Shown piece by piece: positions 26,375 to 35,064 of a stretch of DNA of 64,000 nucleotides. Position 1 is the stretch's first letter; each line of letters begins with the position of its first letter. The notes beneath the pieces are model-generated. The model made no database searches, was not told where the DNA came from, and saw only the letters and a list, made by a program, of their open reading frames with translations. The position numbers and the translations under genes are program-made. This stretch comes from Stieleria sedimenti (lineage in GTDB: Bacteria; Planctomycetota; Planctomycetia; Pirellulales; Pirellulaceae), in NCBI RefSeq assembly GCF_025060895.1, contig NZ_JANZKV010000031.1, positions 1-64,000 of the forward strand, given 5' to 3'.

Positions 26375-27724
26375 ATGGCCATGCCCTCCTTTCCCACCCG
26401 CCGCTCGTTCCTAAAGTCAGCTACCGTGGGTAGCGCGGCAATCGGCCTGAACGCCCTTCAATATTCGCGAGTTTACGGCGCGAACCGACGACTGGGGATC
26501 GCCAGTGTTGGAACTGGCGGCAAAGGCTGGAGCGACTTAAACGGTGTGGCCGCCAGCCCTGATGTGGAAGTCATCGCGCTGTGCGATATCGACAGCTCCG
26601 CCAAGCATCTTGGTCAAGCTGCAGAGAGGTATCGATCGGCGAGGCAATACGACGACTGGCGAAAGCTTCTTGAGGAGTCAAGTGACATCCACGGCGTGTT
26701 GGTGTCGACACCCGATTTCATGCATGCGCCGGTTTCGATGGCCGCCATGCAACTCGGAAAACATGTGTTCTGCCAAAAACCTCTGACGCACACCGTCTAC
26801 GAAGCGAGGCAGATGCGAAAGGCCGCCGCGAAGTTCAACGTCACGACGCAAATGTGCAATCAGATCCAATCCCATTCCGCCTATCGCACGGCGGTGCACA
26901 TGGTTCACACCGGTATGATCGGAAAGGTAAAGGAAGTCCATTCGTGGCAAGGAGGACAACCGTCCTGGCCAAGGAACATCCCTAGACCGAAGGGCAGCGA
27001 TCCCGTACCCGAGCATGTCCGCTGGGACCTTTGGCAGGGTGTTGCATCAGAGCGTCCCTTCAAGCTTGACATGTACCACCCGTTCAATTGGCGTGGTTGG
27101 CAAGCCTACGGGACCGGACAACTTGGAGATTTTGGATGCCACATTTTGGATCCCGTTTTCAAATCGCTCAAGCTGATGTCACCAACCAAACTCATCGTGG
27201 AGGCGCCGACACTGCTTTCGGAGTCTTGGACGGATCGCGCGACGGTGTATTACGAGTTCCCCGGCACCGAGTATACGCTTGAGCCCACGCTGCGCGTCAC
27301 GTGGTACGACGCGGCGGGGGTGTTGCCGCCGCGAGAGAGATTGGGGGATGTGCCCGCGGACTATAAGCTCCCGAAGGCAGGCTCGGTTCTTGTCGGCGAG
27401 AAAGGATCGCTGGTCATTCCGCACGTGGCGATGCCCACGATTTTTCCAGAAGAGAAATTTCCCGCGAAGGAACTGCCCGTTATTGATGGGGTCGACCACT
27501 ACACGCAGTGGGCCGATGCCTGCATGGGAAACGGGAAAACCACTTCGCACTTCGACTACGCCGGACCGCTGACCGAGACCGTGTTGCTGGGAACCATCGG
27601 CATCCGATTTCCGGGGCAAGAGCTCGCTTGGGATGCCGACGCTCTCACGATCACCAACCATGCTGAAGCGCAACAGTGGGTCACCAAGCCTTATCGAAAA
27701 GGCTGGGAACCAACCTGGATCTAG
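26375..27724 (+). CDS. Gfo/Idh/MocA-family oxidoreductase with Tat leader
   Basis: A 449-aa exported NAD(P)-dependent sugar oxidoreductase-like protein. The leader PTRRSFLKSATVGSAAIGL has the twin-arginine motif. The Rossmann part follows: LGIASVGTGGKGW, then VEVIALCDIDSS, STPDFMHAPVSMAAMQLGKH and the EKP-like CQKPLTH. The C-terminal half has GDFGCHILDPVFKSL. This exported subgroup is abundant in planctomycetes; the substrate is unknown. A palindromic repeat follows the gene. Confidence 0.92.
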   Translation: MAMPSFPTRRSFLKSATVGSAAIGLNALQYSRVYGANRRLGIASVGTGGKGWSDLNGVAASPDVEVIALCDIDSSAKHLGQAAERYRSARQYDDWRKLLEESSDIHGVLVSTPDFMHAPVSMAAMQLGKHVFCQKPLTHTVYEARQMRKAAAKFNVTTQMCNQIQSHSAYRTAVHMVHTGMIGKVKEVHSWQGGQPSWPRNIPRPKGSDPVPEHVRWDLWQGVASERPFKLDMYHPFNWRGWQAYGTGQLGDFGCHILDPVFKSLKLMSPTKLIVEAPTLLSESWTDRATVYYEFPGTEYTLEPTLRVTWYDAAGVLPPRERLGDVPADYKLPKAGSVLVGEKGSLVIPHVAMPTIFPEEKFPAKELPVIDGVDHYTQWADACMGNGKTTSHFDYAGPLTETVLLGTIGIRFPGQELAWDADALTITNHAEAQQWVTKPYRKGWEPTWI

Positions 27725-27806
27725 TGCTCCATGAGTTTTTAAATTGAAGAAGCCGCGAAAAAGCGGGACGGGTTGGAACTGGCGGAGCAATGAAGTTACC
27801 AGTGAG

Positions 27807-27879
27807 CCCACGGATGGCAGCGCGAACCCACGGATTTTGGCACCCTGTCATCCGTGGGTTCACGCTGCCATCCGTGGGT
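27807..27879. repeat. Inverted repeat of the cccacggatggcagcg family
   Basis: Left arm cccacggatggcagcgcgaa followed by cccacggat; right arm atccgtgggttcacgctgcc followed by atccgtggg. The arms pair almost perfectly. It lies between convergent genes and could terminate both. Same family as the hairpin at 8982. Confidence 0.88.
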
Positions 27880-27902
27880 GTTGTTTTTGATCGTTAGCCC
27901 GC

Positions 27903-28294
27903 TTACCGCTGTGGTAACTTCGGTGGTGACACCGTTCGCTCGGCGAGATACACCTGCACCGCGGAGGCGAGGCTGGCGCCGACCGCCCGATAACCCGTTG
28001 TCGTGCTCTTCGGTGAATTCCAAATCGTTTCCAAGCACAAGCTCACGGTGTCCGCGTTTCCATTCATGCTGACCCAATTGGCGCTGATCTGTCGCCAAAG
28101 CGGATGATAATTGGATCCGGTCACTTTGGGCTGCCGACTCATCGGGATCATGGGTTTGATCTGACTGATTTTTGCATAGGCAAGATCGATGAACTGGTCG
28201 CGAAGACTGTCAGCGGTTCATCGGCTCGACATCGATGAGATGCATGCGAAAGGCAAGCGACTGCCAGCAAGACAACAAACGCTCGATGATTCAT
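27903..28294 (-). pseudogene. Frameshifted small secreted protein
   Basis: Two adjacent frames make one plausible protein. The first, from ATG 28294, gives a signal peptide (MNHRAFVVLLAVACLSHA) and mature start ...RADEPLTV, then runs into a stop near 28150. The second frame carries on with DSLRDQFIDLAYAKISQIKP and YHPLWRQISANWVSMNGNAD, ending with PPKLPQR at 27903. A one-base indel near 28215 would join them. The first ATG overlaps the stop of the upstream gene (ATGA), good evidence that it was a real coupled gene. I do not recognise the family. A sequencing error is the alternative explanation. Confidence 0.6.
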
Positions 28295-29100
28295 GGGAGG
28301 TCTCGGTTTGAATGGAAAACCCGCATGAAGACGACTTCATGGCGGGCGCGAACGATTCCCAACAAGATACCCGAATCATCGTGGTCCCAGGCGATTCCTT
28401 GGCCTGCAATCGGTGCCGGCACCGTGACGATATGCTTGAGTTCGCTCTCGTCGGCCGATACGTCCAGGACATAGAGTTCCCCGTGGTCATGTCCGGTCAC
28501 GAACAGTCGTCCATCAGGTCCGAACGCGCCACCGGAATTGCTGTTGGGCAGAAAACGCTGAATCACCGATTCGGGGAACGACCACTCGCCTGTCTCGGTC
28601 CAATCGTCGTCATAGCGAACCAGCTTGGTGTGGCGGACTTCGGCATCACCATAAAAGGCGAACACGATCCACCACGCTCCCTGATGCCGATCGATCCAAT
28701 TGATCGCTCCCTGTGTTTCGGAAAACAGCTTTGATTCGAGGTGTTTTAGAGTCTTGGCCTCAAAAATCTCGATGGTGTTCTTGAGGGGTTTGGTTGGCCA
28801 GTTGGAATTTGCACAATAAAGACGCCCCTCGACGACCACGCCGCTGTTGAGATGCTGGATCCCAGAGTTTTCAGGTGCCTGCCAGCGAACAAGTTGCTTC
28901 GCCGACTGCTTGTCATAGCGAGCGATCGTGCGGTTTGAAATGGCGTAAAACGACGGCGCATCGACGGCCACCGCTTGGTGCGCTTCTGCGATGCTCACGC
29001 GTCGCAGCGGCTGGACCGAAAGATCGGCCGCTGAGAGGTTCGCTTGCAAGACTGCCCAAGCGAGCGTGAGAGAGAATCGACCGATCGATTGTTGAACCAT
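28291..29100 (-). CDS. Secreted beta-propeller-like protein
   Basis: About 269 aa. The chosen ATG gives a signal peptide (MVQQSIGRFSLTLAWAVLQA). The mature part has repeated short beta blades with Trp/Tyr and Asp-Gly turns: WIDRHQGAWWIVFAFYG, then SGGAFGPDGRLFVTGHDHGE and AGQGIAWDHDDSGIL, as in NHL/SMP-30-like propellers. The function is unknown. Its stop overlaps the start of the frameshifted small secreted protein, so the two formed an operon. Confidence 0.75.
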   Translation of the reverse strand: MVQQSIGRFSLTLAWAVLQANLSAADLSVQPLRRVSIAEAHQAVAVDAPSFYAISNRTIARYDKQSAKQLVRWQAPENSGIQHLNSGVVVEGRLYCANSNWPTKPLKNTIEIFEAKTLKHLESKLFSETQGAINWIDRHQGAWWIVFAFYGDAEVRHTKLVRYDDDWTETGEWSFPESVIQRFLPNSNSGGAFGPDGRLFVTGHDHGELYVLDVSADESELKHIVTVPAPIAGQGIAWDHDDSGILLGIVRARHEVVFMRVFHSNRDLP

Positions 29101-29204
29101 GCTGATGCCGCAAGAAGAAATTGAACTGGTTTGGTCACCCGGCGGATGACCCCATTTCTGCATCAAGCCGAAGGTGATTGACGTAGGGACAGAGCCGAGT
29201 GGTT

Positions 29205-30497
29205 TCAGGGTGTTCGATCGATGAGCTTCATCATGTCATCGGTGATGGGCATGACTTCAAAGTCTTTGAAGAACATTTCGCAGTCGGTGCCACCGTGCAT
29301 CTGCAAGCCGAGCTTGCCCGTCTTCTCGCACGCTTCGTCGATGAGATCTGACGTGCAGAATCCGTTAAGCGTCTGAACCAGGCGGTCGCCGTACGCTGCG
29401 GTGCAGGTCGTGTTCCACTGTCCGTCCTTGTTGCGGACCTTTTCGACGAACTCGTCGTTGGTCACGATCCAACCGCGTCCGGGAATCGTCTTGCCGTCGA
29501 TGATGCCGGCGGTGTGCCAGAGCGCAGAGTCCTTGCCGTTGTTGGCGATTTCATTTTGAAATCCACGCAGGACCCACGGGGCGCTCGTTTCTTCGGCGCG
29601 GAAATACAAGGCGCTGTTGCCGCCTTGCATCCGATACGTGACGCGAGCGATGAAGTTGTCGTAGTTCTTAGTGGAAATGACAAGCCCGTCCTTGCCCTGG
29701 CTCTTGGAATGGACACCATGCAGAACGCCGTCCTCGGTGAAGGACCATTCTTCTGGGAGAACGAACTTGGCATCAGCGAGTTGGTAGCTGCCGTCGTCTG
29801 CTTTGACAAAGAACGGTTCCCACTTGCTCTCGCCCAAGTCCTTCACGCGGATGTTTCTCCAGGCGACGGACCCGGATTTTCCAGCGTGAATCTGTAGTCC
29901 CAGAAAACCTTTCATCGAGAAACTGTCAAATAGATCGACGACCAGCTTGCCGTTCAGCCAGGTCTTGATGGACGGTCCGACGCACTGGATTTCCACCTCG
30001 TTCCATTCACCGTCCCGGCAGCTTGCCTGAGCAGCGTCAAGGCGATCCTGCGGAGTGTAGGCATCGAGCCAAATGACGCCATGTTGGTGGCCGCGACGCC
30101 CTTCGTCGTAGATGCGACCGGTCATGTCGCCGCCGGGACGCATTTCATACTGATAGCCGTAGACACGTTGGCCACCGCCTTCCGGGCGTGCGGCGGAGCG
30201 GAACTGGACGCCTGAATTGCCGGCTTCAAGAAATTTGTATTGCAGCTTCAGCACGAAGTTTCCAAATTCCTTTTCCGAACAGAGGAACGTGTTGCCCGGT
30301 GTGTTCGGAACGCATTTCCCGACGATTGATCCATCTTCGACTGCGTACTCCGCCGACCCACCGCGTTTGACCCAGCCTGCCAAGTCGACGCCGTTGAACA
30401 GGGAAACGAATCCCTCCTCGTCGTCCGCCGCCGACGCGGGCACATTCAGGGGCGCCAAAAGCCCGATCATCATCGTCGCTAAAATAGGAACTCTCAT
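29205..30497 (-). CDS. Secreted DUF1080 (3-keto-disaccharide hydrolase-type) protein with two domains
   Basis: About 430 aa from ATG 30497, which gives a clear signal peptide (MRVPILATMMIGLLAPLNVP). Two DUF1080/LamG-like jelly-roll domains follow: the first opens with GFVSLFNGVDLAGWVKRGG and contains NSGVQFRS and GEWNEVEIQCVG; the second has WSFTEDGVLHGV, NSALYFRAEE and GLQMHGGTD. The family includes proteins acting on 3-keto sugars; planctomycetes carry many copies for polysaccharide breakdown. The frame is open to 30764, but the extension has no leader. Confidence 0.9.
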   Translation of the reverse strand: MRVPILATMMIGLLAPLNVPASAADDEEGFVSLFNGVDLAGWVKRGGSAEYAVEDGSIVGKCVPNTPGNTFLCSEKEFGNFVLKLQYKFLEAGNSGVQFRSAARPEGGGQRVYGYQYEMRPGGDMTGRIYDEGRRGHQHGVIWLDAYTPQDRLDAAQASCRDGEWNEVEIQCVGPSIKTWLNGKLVVDLFDSFSMKGFLGLQIHAGKSGSVAWRNIRVKDLGESKWEPFFVKADDGSYQLADAKFVLPEEWSFTEDGVLHGVHSKSQGKDGLVISTKNYDNFIARVTYRMQGGNSALYFRAEETSAPWVLRGFQNEIANNGKDSALWHTAGIIDGKTIPGRGWIVTNDEFVEKVRNKDGQWNTTCTAAYGDRLVQTLNGFCTSDLIDEACEKTGKLGLQMHGGTDCEMFFKDFEVMPITDDMMKLIDRTP

Positions 30498-30778
30498 CGT
30501 TGTTACTCTGGAAATTGGGATGGGTGATTGGGAATACTGTCTCCGGACGCTCGGATTGCGGAGTGTTGAGACAAATCTACGGCTGGCTTGATCAAGAAGT
30601 GGAGGATGACGACTTGGCGGCTCAATCGAGTTTGTCGCCTTGGGGCATCCGATCGATCCACTCGGCATGATGTTTTTGGATCGTCTCTCAGCTGAGTTTT
30701 CATTTGAAGCAGAAGACGATGGCAGGATGAAGGTTGGAGCTTCCCGACAAAAGGCGTGACGCAACCGACGCTGGCGAG

Positions 30779-31858
30779 CTACCGTTCGTTCTGGTGGTGC
30801 GGGCTTTCCAGTAGGTGCTTCTTCAGCAGGTCGTCACCGTAGTCGTTACCTGGTTCACGAAACACGGTGTGAATATGATTGACGGGACCGGAGTTGCGTC
30901 CTGGAGGAAAGTGGTTGTCAAACTCGATGATCACGGTGGGGCCGTGGATTCGGTAGTAATAAGGCTTGCCCTCGGCCGTGCCAGCCCAGGCAAAATGAAT
31001 CTTGTCCAAGCCTGATTTCAAGATTCGATCCAATTGGATGTGAGCGATGTTGTGTTCGTAGTTGTGAACATATTCGTCAATCAGTGACATCAGGAGGCGT
31101 CGCTGGGCGGCGTTCAGTTCCGATGCCGGCAAGCCCGTTGGGGTTTTCAATTGATCCCCACGCGTCGGACCGGTGACCACGTCGCGGGGGGCCACATTGT
31201 CGATGATTGCTTTGGCTCGCTGTTGATCGTTCAGTGACGCGAAAAGCCGTTTTCCTTTTTCATCTTCCGCGTTTTGGACCATCCAGCCCGAGTACGTCCC
31301 CTCGGGCAGCCTGGCAGGATCCGAGCCCATGAATGCAGGTCGGACGGAAACTTCATCGCCAACGACCGTGACGTTGAGCGCGAGGTGATGGCCGTCTAAT
31401 TGCCATCCCCACGAATCGTCCTTCGCGGGATCGCCGAAGAGACCGATCCAGTAAAGGTCATGCCCAAACATCGGTGTATTGTTGGGGCGGCGCTTCTCGG
31501 CCAGACTCTTGAGGATCTCATCAAGATGCATGATCCCGGTTGTTTTCAGATAGCCCTGGCTACTGAGGGTGCTTTGCAGCAATTGATGTGCGAGCGTCCG
31601 TTGTTCCGGTGACATCTCCTTGAAACTGACGCCTTCCCGTTTAAACGAAGTGGACGGGAGATTGCTCCACGCCCGACGCTCTTTGTCGTCGAGCGGGAAC
31701 ATGGCCTGCTTTCGCAGTTCCGGGCTGAGACCTTCGAGGAAGGCAACCGCGGATTGACGCATCTCGGTGACGGGAGCCTTGTGTTTCTCCTTTATCTCCT
31801 GAGCATGTGCGACTGTGATGCAGGCAAAAAGGTACGCGGCGAGAGAGAGTCGTTTCAT
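30779..31858 (-). CDS. Secreted DUF3500-domain protein
   Basis: 359 aa, with a signal peptide (MKRLSLAAYLFACITVAHA). The DUF3500 pattern is seen: FLEGLSPELRKQAMFPLDD, LAHQLLQSTLSSQGY, YWIGLFGDPAKDDSWGWQLDGHHLALN, and a late YYRIHGPTVIIEFDN. The domain's function is not established; some members are near iron or sugar uptake genes. It lies 281 bp upstream of the DUF1080 gene, on the same strand. Confidence 0.88.
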   Translation of the reverse strand: MKRLSLAAYLFACITVAHAQEIKEKHKAPVTEMRQSAVAFLEGLSPELRKQAMFPLDDKERRAWSNLPSTSFKREGVSFKEMSPEQRTLAHQLLQSTLSSQGYLKTTGIMHLDEILKSLAEKRRPNNTPMFGHDLYWIGLFGDPAKDDSWGWQLDGHHLALNVTVVGDEVSVRPAFMGSDPARLPEGTYSGWMVQNAEDEKGKRLFASLNDQQRAKAIIDNVAPRDVVTGPTRGDQLKTPTGLPASELNAAQRRLLMSLIDEYVHNYEHNIAHIQLDRILKSGLDKIHFAWAGTAEGKPYYYRIHGPTVIIEFDNHFPPGRNSGPVNHIHTVFREPGNDYGDDLLKKHLLESPHHQNER

Positions 31859-32156
31859 CTTCGGATTTCCTTGGAGCCTGGTTTTGGAAAACGGTACCCA
31901 ACAAGCTTCGGCAAAAAGTAAGTGTATTCGAAAAGACTTTAATCATCATGATACTGCCACTCGCGTCGTCCCACATCCGCTTTCCCGCTAGGTTCGTTGC
32001 CGAGAAGCAGACATTTCGTACCATCTGGACCAAGTGTTCGACATCGCGGACAGGATTGTCTGTCTGCCTGACGGAGGCTGTGTTCAGTTCAAGGCCGCAG
32101 GGTCAATTGACGCGTGACGAGTTGATCCGCAGGATGGTGGGCATCCACGCGATCAC
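31859..32156. other. Divergent intergenic region, no gene seen
   Basis: About 300 bp between the divergent DUF3500 and sialidase-like genes. It is locally more AT-rich near 31910-31950 and should hold both promoters; I see no repeat element or clear operator. Confidence 0.45.
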
Positions 32157-33977
32157 TTGCATCCAGCCATAAACACCAAACCCGACCTACCAAATATGGG
32201 AAACCGCTTCGTGCCTTTTACCCAACCTATAGAGTTAAATGCCATCAATGCCGCATTGGCGAATTGCTGTTCCGTTTCGGGTCGGCTCGTCACGCGGTTC
32301 ATTCTCCTGACCACTGCGATGCTTGCCTCGGCCGCCATCAGCTTCGGGGTGGAGAATCCTGCCGATTCACCCGGCGGAAAAAAAACAGCGATTGCGGGGG
32401 ATGGTGGGCGAGGGGGTGAACAGCGATTGCCTGACAGCTCGGCGGGGCCTCCGGTTTGCCTGAGCGCAAACAACCTGTCGATCGCCACGGGCCAGCCTTC
32501 GCAAGTGCTCATGTCGAGTGGCTCCACGCACATCCCGGTATGGTCATTGTCGGGTTCCACGGTGGGACAGTCTGTCGCCGGACTCGTGTCGGGGTTACCG
32601 AGAGGGTGCGCCGCAGTGAAGGTTGAGATCGTCGTGACCACGACGGATGAGTCGACGAGCCCGATGGATGAGGACGTCTATCGATGCCACCTCTCGCAGA
32701 TGGTGGAGGGTGCCGCCTTCACGTCCCGGTATGTGCTGGGAACGCCCGTGCGGACGTCGCTCCCAGCCGCACCGCTCTACACGCGAACCATCGTCCTGGA
32801 GTCCTACTATCCGGTGGATCCGAACGCGCCCCTGTGGGTGCGTATTCAACGGGAGCCTGGCGATCCCGCGGACTCGTTCACCCACCCCACTGGCCTGGCA
32901 ATGATCAAGGTGACACCGCTGAACGCGCTGCCAAGGGCGCATGTCGTGCAGAACGTACGCGGCTATAACTCATGGCCGATGATTCAGGCCATCGGGGAGA
33001 AACTGGTCTGCGTGTACAGCCGAGGCTCGGCGCATACGATCGCCGAAGACGCCCGCGCCGTTTACGCACGCACATCCATCGATCACGGAAAAACATGGAC
33101 GAAGGAAACGGTCGTCGCCGACACGCCAAACGATGGCGAGGTCGCCATCGGGAAGGGCTTGGATTCCGCGGGGGCGATGCTCCTCTGGGTGCGTCGAATC
33201 GGATCGAAGTGGAACCACGACCTTTACCGCAGCACCGATGGTGTGACGTTCTCGCTCGTGGCGACGCCGAAGCTCGCCGTGATGCCGATCCAGATCACCG
33301 ACATCTTCGAAGTCCCAACCGTCGGGCTCATGGCACTGTGGTTTGCAGGGGACTACGGCGACGATGGCCCGAGTCACTCGTGGGGCACGCTGGCCAGTCG
33401 TGATGATGGCGCAACCTGGACACAGGCCACCATCGAATCCGAACTGACCAAACCGCAGTGGCCGACCGAGCCCTCTGCGGTCTATCTTGGCGATGGTAGG
33501 ATCCTGGCAGTCGCACGGACAGAACAGGGGGGCATTTCAACAGCACGGTCTCAATTCCAAATGGTCTCAACTGACTATGGTGCGACGTGGACGCGGACGC
33601 AAACAAACATCGGCGAGGTCGTCGCTTCCACGCCGAGCCTGGTCCTTGACGCCGAAACCGGTTTGCTGAGCAACTACTACTATCAGCGTGGGCGGGGGAT
33701 CCTTCGTCGTCGAGTCGTCGATCCAGATTGTGTGTTCGACAATCCGCTCAATTGGCCCGATTCGGAGGCCGTCGCCACCGGCAGTCGGGTCACATTCGAT
33801 GCGGGCAACGTGAACGCCACCGCGATCGGGGGCACACACCACCTCGCCTTTTACTCTGGCGAGGCTTCTGACACGGCAATCTTGGTAACAGTGCTTCCGG
33901 CACCGACCATCGACTCAGCCTCGCCGATGCCCTGCGATACGTCCAACGATACTGATTCGGATGGTCGGCCTGATTAG
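32157..33977 (+). CDS. Secreted BNR/Asp-box sialidase-like protein
   Basis: 606 aa. A hydrophobic leader lies at about residues 45-65 (LVTRFILLTTAMLASAAISF), so the real start may be one of the in-frame ATG or GTG codons downstream of 32157. Asp-box repeats of six-bladed sialidases are visible: SIDHGKTWTKE, SRDDGATWTQA and STDYGATWTRT. An N-terminal domain of about 200 residues precedes the propeller. The C-terminus stops abruptly in an Asp-rich, calcium-binding-like DTSNDTDSDGRPD, which in related proteins usually continues, so the tail may be truncated. Probably acts on a host or algal glycan. Confidence 0.8.
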   Translation: MHPAINTKPDLPNMGNRFVPFTQPIELNAINAALANCCSVSGRLVTRFILLTTAMLASAAISFGVENPADSPGGKKTAIAGDGGRGGEQRLPDSSAGPPVCLSANNLSIATGQPSQVLMSSGSTHIPVWSLSGSTVGQSVAGLVSGLPRGCAAVKVEIVVTTTDESTSPMDEDVYRCHLSQMVEGAAFTSRYVLGTPVRTSLPAAPLYTRTIVLESYYPVDPNAPLWVRIQREPGDPADSFTHPTGLAMIKVTPLNALPRAHVVQNVRGYNSWPMIQAIGEKLVCVYSRGSAHTIAEDARAVYARTSIDHGKTWTKETVVADTPNDGEVAIGKGLDSAGAMLLWVRRIGSKWNHDLYRSTDGVTFSLVATPKLAVMPIQITDIFEVPTVGLMALWFAGDYGDDGPSHSWGTLASRDDGATWTQATIESELTKPQWPTEPSAVYLGDGRILAVARTEQGGISTARSQFQMVSTDYGATWTRTQTNIGEVVASTPSLVLDAETGLLSNYYYQRGRGILRRRVVDPDCVFDNPLNWPDSEAVATGSRVTFDAGNVNATAIGGTHHLAFYSGEASDTAILVTVLPAPTIDSASPMPCDTSNDTDSDGRPD

Positions 33978-34156
33978 TCGGCATTGCTGACCGAAGTCAA
34001 GCAACTGACTGACGCCAGCATCGCGAACCCCATTAAAAAACCTTCCCCGTTTTCCTTTCCGCCGGCGACACTTCGCTCGCTCGAAATGCTGAGCAGACAA
34101 GCTGCTACCATGATGGCTGCAAACGTGCGCTGAGTGATGACGAGCGGGTCAGGCAT
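33974..34156 (-). CDS. Possible small secreted peptide
   Basis: A 60-aa frame on the opposite strand between two plus-strand genes. It begins MPDPLVITQRTFAAIMVAAC and has a signal-peptide-like core, then GGKENGEGFLMGFAMLASVS. It overlaps the sialidase-like stop by 4 bp. No family recognised; it may be chance. Confidence 0.3.
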   Translation of the reverse strand: MPDPLVITQRTFAAIMVAACLLSISSERSVAGGKENGEGFLMGFAMLASVSCLTSVSNAD

Positions 34157-34219
34157 GTTGTCGTCTCCGATGTGGGTTATGTTAGTCGAACGAATCAACG
34201 ACGAACAAGGAGTCTTCTG

Positions 34220-34972
34220 ATGTCGGCCTATACTGCTGAAGTGATTGGAACCATGATGCTGGTTCTGTTTGGCAATGGCGTGGTGGCGAACGTTGTTCTC
34301 GCCCGCACCAAGGGAAACGATGGCGGCTGGATTGTGATTGCGGCAGGTTGGGGCATCGCTGTGTTCATCGGGGCATTCTGTGCCAGCGAGTTCAGTGGAG
34401 CGCACCTCAACCCGGCGGTGAGTGTCGCGATGGCAGCGGCCGGAAAACTGAGCATCGTTGACGCCGGTGCTTACATCGTGGCTCAATTCATTGGAGCGAT
34501 TCTCGGGGCGGCACTGGTCTATTTGTTTTATCGCGAACACTTTGACGTCACCGAAGACGCTGATGCCAAACTTGCGTGCTTTTGCACCGCCCCGAACATT
34601 CGCAAGTTGGGACAAGCGTTCTTTTGCGAAGTTGTCGGCACATTCGCCTTGATCCTGCCCATTTTCCTGATGGCGACACCGAGCCTGATTCAAGGTGAAG
34701 CACCGTCAGATTCCGACCCGGTGTTAGGACTTGGTTCACTCGGGTTGTTGCCCGTTGGCCTGCTTGTTTTCGGAATCGGTTTGTCTCTCGGTGGAACCAC
34801 CGGGTATGCGATCAACCCGGCTCGTGACCTGGGGCCACGTCTGGTGCATGCCCTGCTGCCCATCAAGGGCAAACGCAACAGCGACTGGAGTTACGCGTGG
34901 GTCCCCGTGATGGGACCATTGCTGGGCGCAGTGCTGGCCGCGCTGCTGTACCGCTATGTGCTGTCGAGTTAG
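34220..34972 (+). CDS. MIP-family channel, glycerol facilitator type
   Basis: A 250-aa, six-helix aquaporin-family channel. The two pore motifs are present: HLNPAVS and AINPARD. The Asp after the second NPAR is typical of glycerol-conducting members (GlpF) rather than water channels. The start at 34220 has an aaggag ribosome-binding site with 7-nt spacing. It lies between two sialidase-like genes and may carry a small neutral polyol; no glycerol kinase gene is nearby. Confidence 0.92.
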   Translation: MSAYTAEVIGTMMLVLFGNGVVANVVLARTKGNDGGWIVIAAGWGIAVFIGAFCASEFSGAHLNPAVSVAMAAAGKLSIVDAGAYIVAQFIGAILGAALVYLFYREHFDVTEDADAKLACFCTAPNIRKLGQAFFCEVVGTFALILPIFLMATPSLIQGEAPSDSDPVLGLGSLGLLPVGLLVFGIGLSLGGTTGYAINPARDLGPRLVHALLPIKGKRNSDWSYAWVPVMGPLLGAVLAALLYRYVLSS

Positions 34973-35064
34973 CCTTGCCCGTTTTACGTTCGAATTATAC
35001 AGAGTCCGCCACGAGCCAGTGGCTCATTGTTCAGACTTCAACATCATCATAGGTCGTTCGCTTC

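Noticed and set aside
33974-34693. 239-codon minus-strand frame opposite the channel gene
   Set aside because: Most of it mirrors the aquaporin codons. Only its last 60 codons lie in non-coding DNA, and they are listed separately with low confidence.
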